9,316 bases of DNA. It comes from Oscillospiraceae bacterium (GTDB lineage Bacteria > Bacillota > Clostridia > Oscillospirales > Ruminococcaceae). Under the pieces are notes generated by a model. It was not told the DNA's origin. It did not search any database and saw nothing but the letters and a program-made list of their open reading frames with translations. The translations under genes and the position numbers were made by a program. The stretch is from the NCBI GenBank assembly GCA_003508605.1, contig DNUB01000166.1, forward strand, positions 2,653 to 11,968, given 5' to 3'. Positions 7,003-9,316 of this stretch are shown in pieces; position 1 is the stretch's first letter; the number at the start of each line of letters is the position of its first letter.

Positions 7003-7751
7003 TGGGGGGCTTCGTTACATTTTTAATCGTATTCGGCGGTATCGTTCTCGGATTAGTGGTTGTATTCCTGATTGTTAAATCCTACCTTAACAAAAAGGCA
7101 AAGCAGTATCTGGGAATGGGCTTGGGAGAAACGGCAAAGCTTTTGTCTGACGGTTTGGCGGACGAATGCACCATGCCATACTCTGTTCCGAAATTAGACC
7201 CTTTGTATAAACCGAAGATTGACCGTGATTTTCCCGAAATGGGCTTTGACCGCCTACAAGCTATGGCGAAAAACGGCATAGTTCATATTCTGAACGCCAT
7301 TGAAAGCAGCAAGCCCGACTCTGTTGAACACGGTTCAATCAGATTGGAGGATCAGATAAGGGGAATTATCGATTCTCATAATTTAAAAGGGGATTCGGTG
7401 CATTACAATAATATTCGGATACATAGTATAGGCGTAGATAAATATGATGCAAGCACCGAGGCTGCTTCCGTTGTTTTTCAGATTGCACTTCAAAGTACAT
7501 ATTTCTGTGAAAGGAACGGCAAGGTTATTGCGGGCTTCAAGGATAAGCCCACCCAAAACCTGTTTTCGATAACTCTTGCACACAATCAGGATCTGTCAGC
7601 CGCTGACGCCAAAACGTATATCGAAGCCAATTGTCCGAATTGCGGCGCCCCTGTTCCCGCAAACGGAAAGGAATGCCCCTACTGCGGCTCGGGATTGGTA
7701 GCCGTGGTGGACAGATATTGGCAGATTGACAGCTTTAAGCTGCTGAAGTAA
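7002..7751 (+). CDS. Membrane-anchored zinc-ribbon protein, probable divergent Tim44-like paralogue
   Basis: 249 aa of unassigned function. Residues about 4-26 form one hydrophobic membrane helix followed by KSYLNKKAK, placing the rest in the cytosol. The body, about residues 75-249, runs helix (FDRLQAMAKNGIVHILNAIES) then beta-rich sequence. It ends in a C4 ribbon (C211, C214, C225, C228) inserted just before a final RYWQIDSFKLL strand. This is the same order, with nearly the same CPNCGAP and ECPYCGS motifs, as in the preceding gene, so I infer a shared Tim44/NTF2-type fold and an old duplication. The N-terminal Gly-rich loop of the neighbour is missing here. The ATG overlaps the previous TAA by one base (TAATG), and GAGGA (6988-6992) lies 9 bases upstream, so translation is coupled and the two products are likely made together. 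Confidence 0.75.
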   Translation: MGGFVTFLIVFGGIVLGLVVVFLIVKSYLNKKAKQYLGMGLGETAKLLSDGLADECTMPYSVPKLDPLYKPKIDRDFPEMGFDRLQAMAKNGIVHILNAIESSKPDSVEHGSIRLEDQIRGIIDSHNLKGDSVHYNNIRIHSIGVDKYDASTEAASVVFQIALQSTYFCERNGKVIAGFKDKPTQNLFSITLAHNQDLSAADAKTYIEANCPNCGAPVPANGKECPYCGSGLVAVVDRYWQIDSFKLLK

Positions 7752-7849
7752 AGCATAAACATTGATGTGCTCCAATCTCACGAGTCATATCGGCGGATAT
7801 AGGCTAAGTGAAGCTTTGTTCGGCTTATGACGAGGTATTTTATAAATTT

Positions 7850-7866
7850 GGGCGACGCCCTTTTTT
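7850..7866 (+). terminator. Short GC hairpin with T-run before the SPFH gene, possible weak terminator or attenuator
   Basis: GGGC (7850-7853), loop GAC, GCCC (7857-7860), then six T (7861-7866). The stem is only four base pairs, so termination would be partial at best. It lies 31 bases upstream of the SPFH start codon and could lower or modulate expression of that gene relative to the two upstream genes. The 146-base gap also holds a 6-bp dyad, GTCATA (about 7785-7790) with TATGAC (about 7826-7831), of unknown meaning. Confidence 0.4.
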
Positions 7867-7897
7867 AAATCATTATCTGAAAGGATCAAATTTTAAT

Positions 7898-9295
7898 ATG
7901 GGACTTATTAAAGCTTTAACAGGCGCATTAGGCGGCGAATTGGGCGACTCCTGGAAGGAAGCCATACACTGCGAGGCCATGGGAAACGGCATTATTCTTC
8001 GCAACGGCGTTAAAATGCACCAAAATTCTTCAAGAACATCGAACACAAAGGGTACCGAAAATGTTATCAGCAACGGCAGCGTTATAATGGTAGAGGAAAA
8101 CACCTGTATGCTTACCCTGGATAACGGCAAGATAACAAATATCGTTACCGAACCGGGCAGATACACTCTTGACAACTCCTCTGCGCCTTCTATTTTTGCA
8201 GGACAGATTAAGGATTCTGCCAAGGATTTCTTACAGCGTTTTACCTTCGGCGGAACTCCGGGTGTTGAGCAGAGGGTAGTTTACATCAACCTGCAAAGAC
8301 TTCCCGGAATACGCTTCGGAACAGGTTCTGCCGTACCATATTTTGATCCTAAGTACAATACGTCCATCGATTTGCGTTTTTACGGTACTTTTGAAATTCA
8401 GATCCCCGATGCCGAATATGCGGTAAGATTTTATCAGCAGGTTGCCAGCAAGGGCGTAAGCTCCTCCGATATGTCGGTGGCTTCTATTTTCGACAGCCAG
8501 CAGTATAAGCAGGAGTTTATTCAGGCAATGACCGAAGCCTTGGGAATGCTTTCTACTCAGAATATTTCATACAGCCAGATTTCCACACAGCTTTCACTGC
8601 TCACCGAAAATGTTCAGAAGGCGACCTTAAATAATTGGCAGGAACGCGGTTTTGTTGTAACCAACATAGGTATGGGAGCTCCCACTCTCACCGAAGAAAG
8701 CAAGAAGCTTCTCGGCGACAGACTTAAAGCCGATACAATGCTTGATCCCAATGTACAAAAGGCTATGATGGCAGGCAGCGTTGCCCGCGGTATTGAGGCG
8801 GCCGGCTCAAACGAGGGCGGCGCAATGATGGGCTTTATGGGTATGAATATGGCTCAGCAGGCAGGCGGTAATATTTTGGGTCAAATGGATATGGCTGCAC
8901 AGCAATACAACCAGCAGCAGGCACAGGCTAACGCTAACGCTTGGAAATGCTCCTGCGGCACAATGAATACGGGTGCTTTTTGCTCCTCCTGCGGAAACAA
9001 GAAGCCCGAGCCTTGGACTTGCTCCTGCGGCGCACAGAACACAGGCAAATTCTGCGCTAATTGCGGATCTTCAAAGGAAGGTACGCCTGCCGCACCGAAG
9101 GTTTCCGCAGAATGGACCTGCTCCTGCGGTAAGGTGAATACCGGCAAGTTCTGTGCAGAATGCGGCTCACCCAAGCCCTCCGCACCTAAAAAGTACAAAT
9201 GCGATAAGTGCGGCTGGGAACCTGCCGATCCGGCAAATCCTCCAAAATTCTGTCCTGAATGCGGAGATCCTTTTAATGAGGATGATTTGGTTTAA
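7898..9295 (+). CDS. SPFH-domain (YdjI-like, 'virion core protein'-like) protein with four C-terminal zinc ribbons
   Basis: 465 aa. Residues about 15-290 match the SPFH-type family that includes B. subtilis YdjI: a WKEAI start, a VIMVEENTCMLTLDNGKI strand pair, EPGRYTLDN, IDLRFYGTFEIQI, and a late helix/strand with WQERGFVVTNIGM. Residues about 305-348 are a Met/Gln/Ala-rich flexible linker. Ribbons 1-3 share WxCSCGxxNTGxFCxxCG with cysteines at 351/353/362/365, 375/377/386/389 and 408/410/419/422. Ribbon 4 is rubredoxin-like (C435, C438, C452, C455). There is no signal peptide or membrane helix, so it is probably a cytosolic scaffold that attaches to the membrane or to partners. YdjI in Bacillus is reported to help recruit PspA to the membrane; a similar organising role here is inference. 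The start at 7898 is chosen because GAAAGGA (7879-7885) precedes it and MGLIKALTG is a family-like N-terminus; an upstream GTG at 7808 would add 30 unlikely residues through the hairpin. Confidence 0.88.
   Translation: MGLIKALTGALGGELGDSWKEAIHCEAMGNGIILRNGVKMHQNSSRTSNTKGTENVISNGSVIMVEENTCMLTLDNGKITNIVTEPGRYTLDNSSAPSIFAGQIKDSAKDFLQRFTFGGTPGVEQRVVYINLQRLPGIRFGTGSAVPYFDPKYNTSIDLRFYGTFEIQIPDAEYAVRFYQQVASKGVSSSDMSVASIFDSQQYKQEFIQAMTEALGMLSTQNISYSQISTQLSLLTENVQKATLNNWQERGFVVTNIGMGAPTLTEESKKLLGDRLKADTMLDPNVQKAMMAGSVARGIEAAGSNEGGAMMGFMGMNMAQQAGGNILGQMDMAAQQYNQQQAQANANAWKCSCGTMNTGAFCSSCGNKKPEPWTCSCGAQNTGKFCANCGSSKEGTPAAPKVSAEWTCSCGKVNTGKFCAECGSPKPSAPKKYKCDKCGWEPADPANPPKFCPECGDPFNEDDLV
8942..9166 (+). 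repeat. Three tandem copies of a zinc-ribbon coding unit
   Basis: Three in-gene repeats encode W-x-CSCG-xxNTG-xFC-xxCG, starting at codons for W349 (8942), W373 (9014) and W406 (9113). Starts are 24 and 33 codons apart; the longer gap is a Gly/Pro/Ala/Lys linker. The DNA is also similar (TGCTCCTGCGG recurs in all three), which points to fairly recent duplication within the gene. The order of Cys spacing, CxC-x8-CxxC, is the same in each. Confidence 0.88.
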
Positions 9296-9316
9296 TCAAA
9301 ATCCGATGTCCCCCGC

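Noticed and set aside
7808..7897. A 30-residue N-terminal extension of the SPFH protein from GTG at 7808
   Set aside because: The extension runs through the hairpin/T-run, is not family-like, and has no Shine-Dalgarno site, whereas GAAAGGA precedes the ATG at 7898.

Overview
The window looks like chromosomal DNA from a low-to-moderate-GC, endospore-forming Firmicute, most likely class Clostridia and possibly a gut Ruminococcaceae/Oscillospiraceae-type organism. The evidence is a clear spoVS next to a ymdB-type gene, a classical sigma-A promoter, strong purine-rich Shine-Dalgarno sites, and close similarity of the housekeeping proteins to Firmicutes families. The genus is not resolved. All seven genes are on the + strand, packed closely, with no sign of mobile elements, tRNA/rRNA genes or CRISPR arrays.

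Layout. (1) 65-3271: a large secreted cell-wall enzyme with a signal peptide, a GHL10-like TIM-barrel region, beta-rich spacer domains, an N-acetylmuramoyl-L-alanine amidase (Amidase_3) domain with its zinc/catalytic residues intact, and a Thr/Glu/Pro/Ala-rich tail. (2) 3272-3525: an intergenic region with a weak dyad after the amidase gene and a very good extended -10 promoter (TTGCAA-17-TATAAT) driving the next genes. (3) 3526-4800 purA, 4882-5646 ymdB (2',3'-cyclic nucleotide phosphodiesterase family) and 5686-5946 spoVS. The ymdB-spoVS pairing is also seen in Bacillus; here purA, not rny, lies upstream. (4) 6052-9295: three genes that form the least ordinary part of the window. They are a signal-peptide/TM-anchored Tim44-like protein with a zinc ribbon, a second TM-anchored protein with the same ribbon and probably the same fold (start overlapping the previous stop by one base), and an SPFH/YdjI-like ('virion core protein'-like) protein ending in four zinc ribbons, three of them tandem duplicates.

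How they may work together. purA is purine biosynthesis. ymdB and spoVS belong to the biofilm/sporulation decision circuitry known in Bacillus. The last three genes look like one membrane-associated module: two single-membrane-anchored proteins with cytosolic NTF2/Tim44-type domains and zinc ribbons, plus a soluble SPFH scaffold with several ribbons. By analogy with B. subtilis YdjI, which links PspA to the membrane, I infer a membrane-organisation or envelope-stress role. No pspA gene is present in the window, so this remains a hypothesis.
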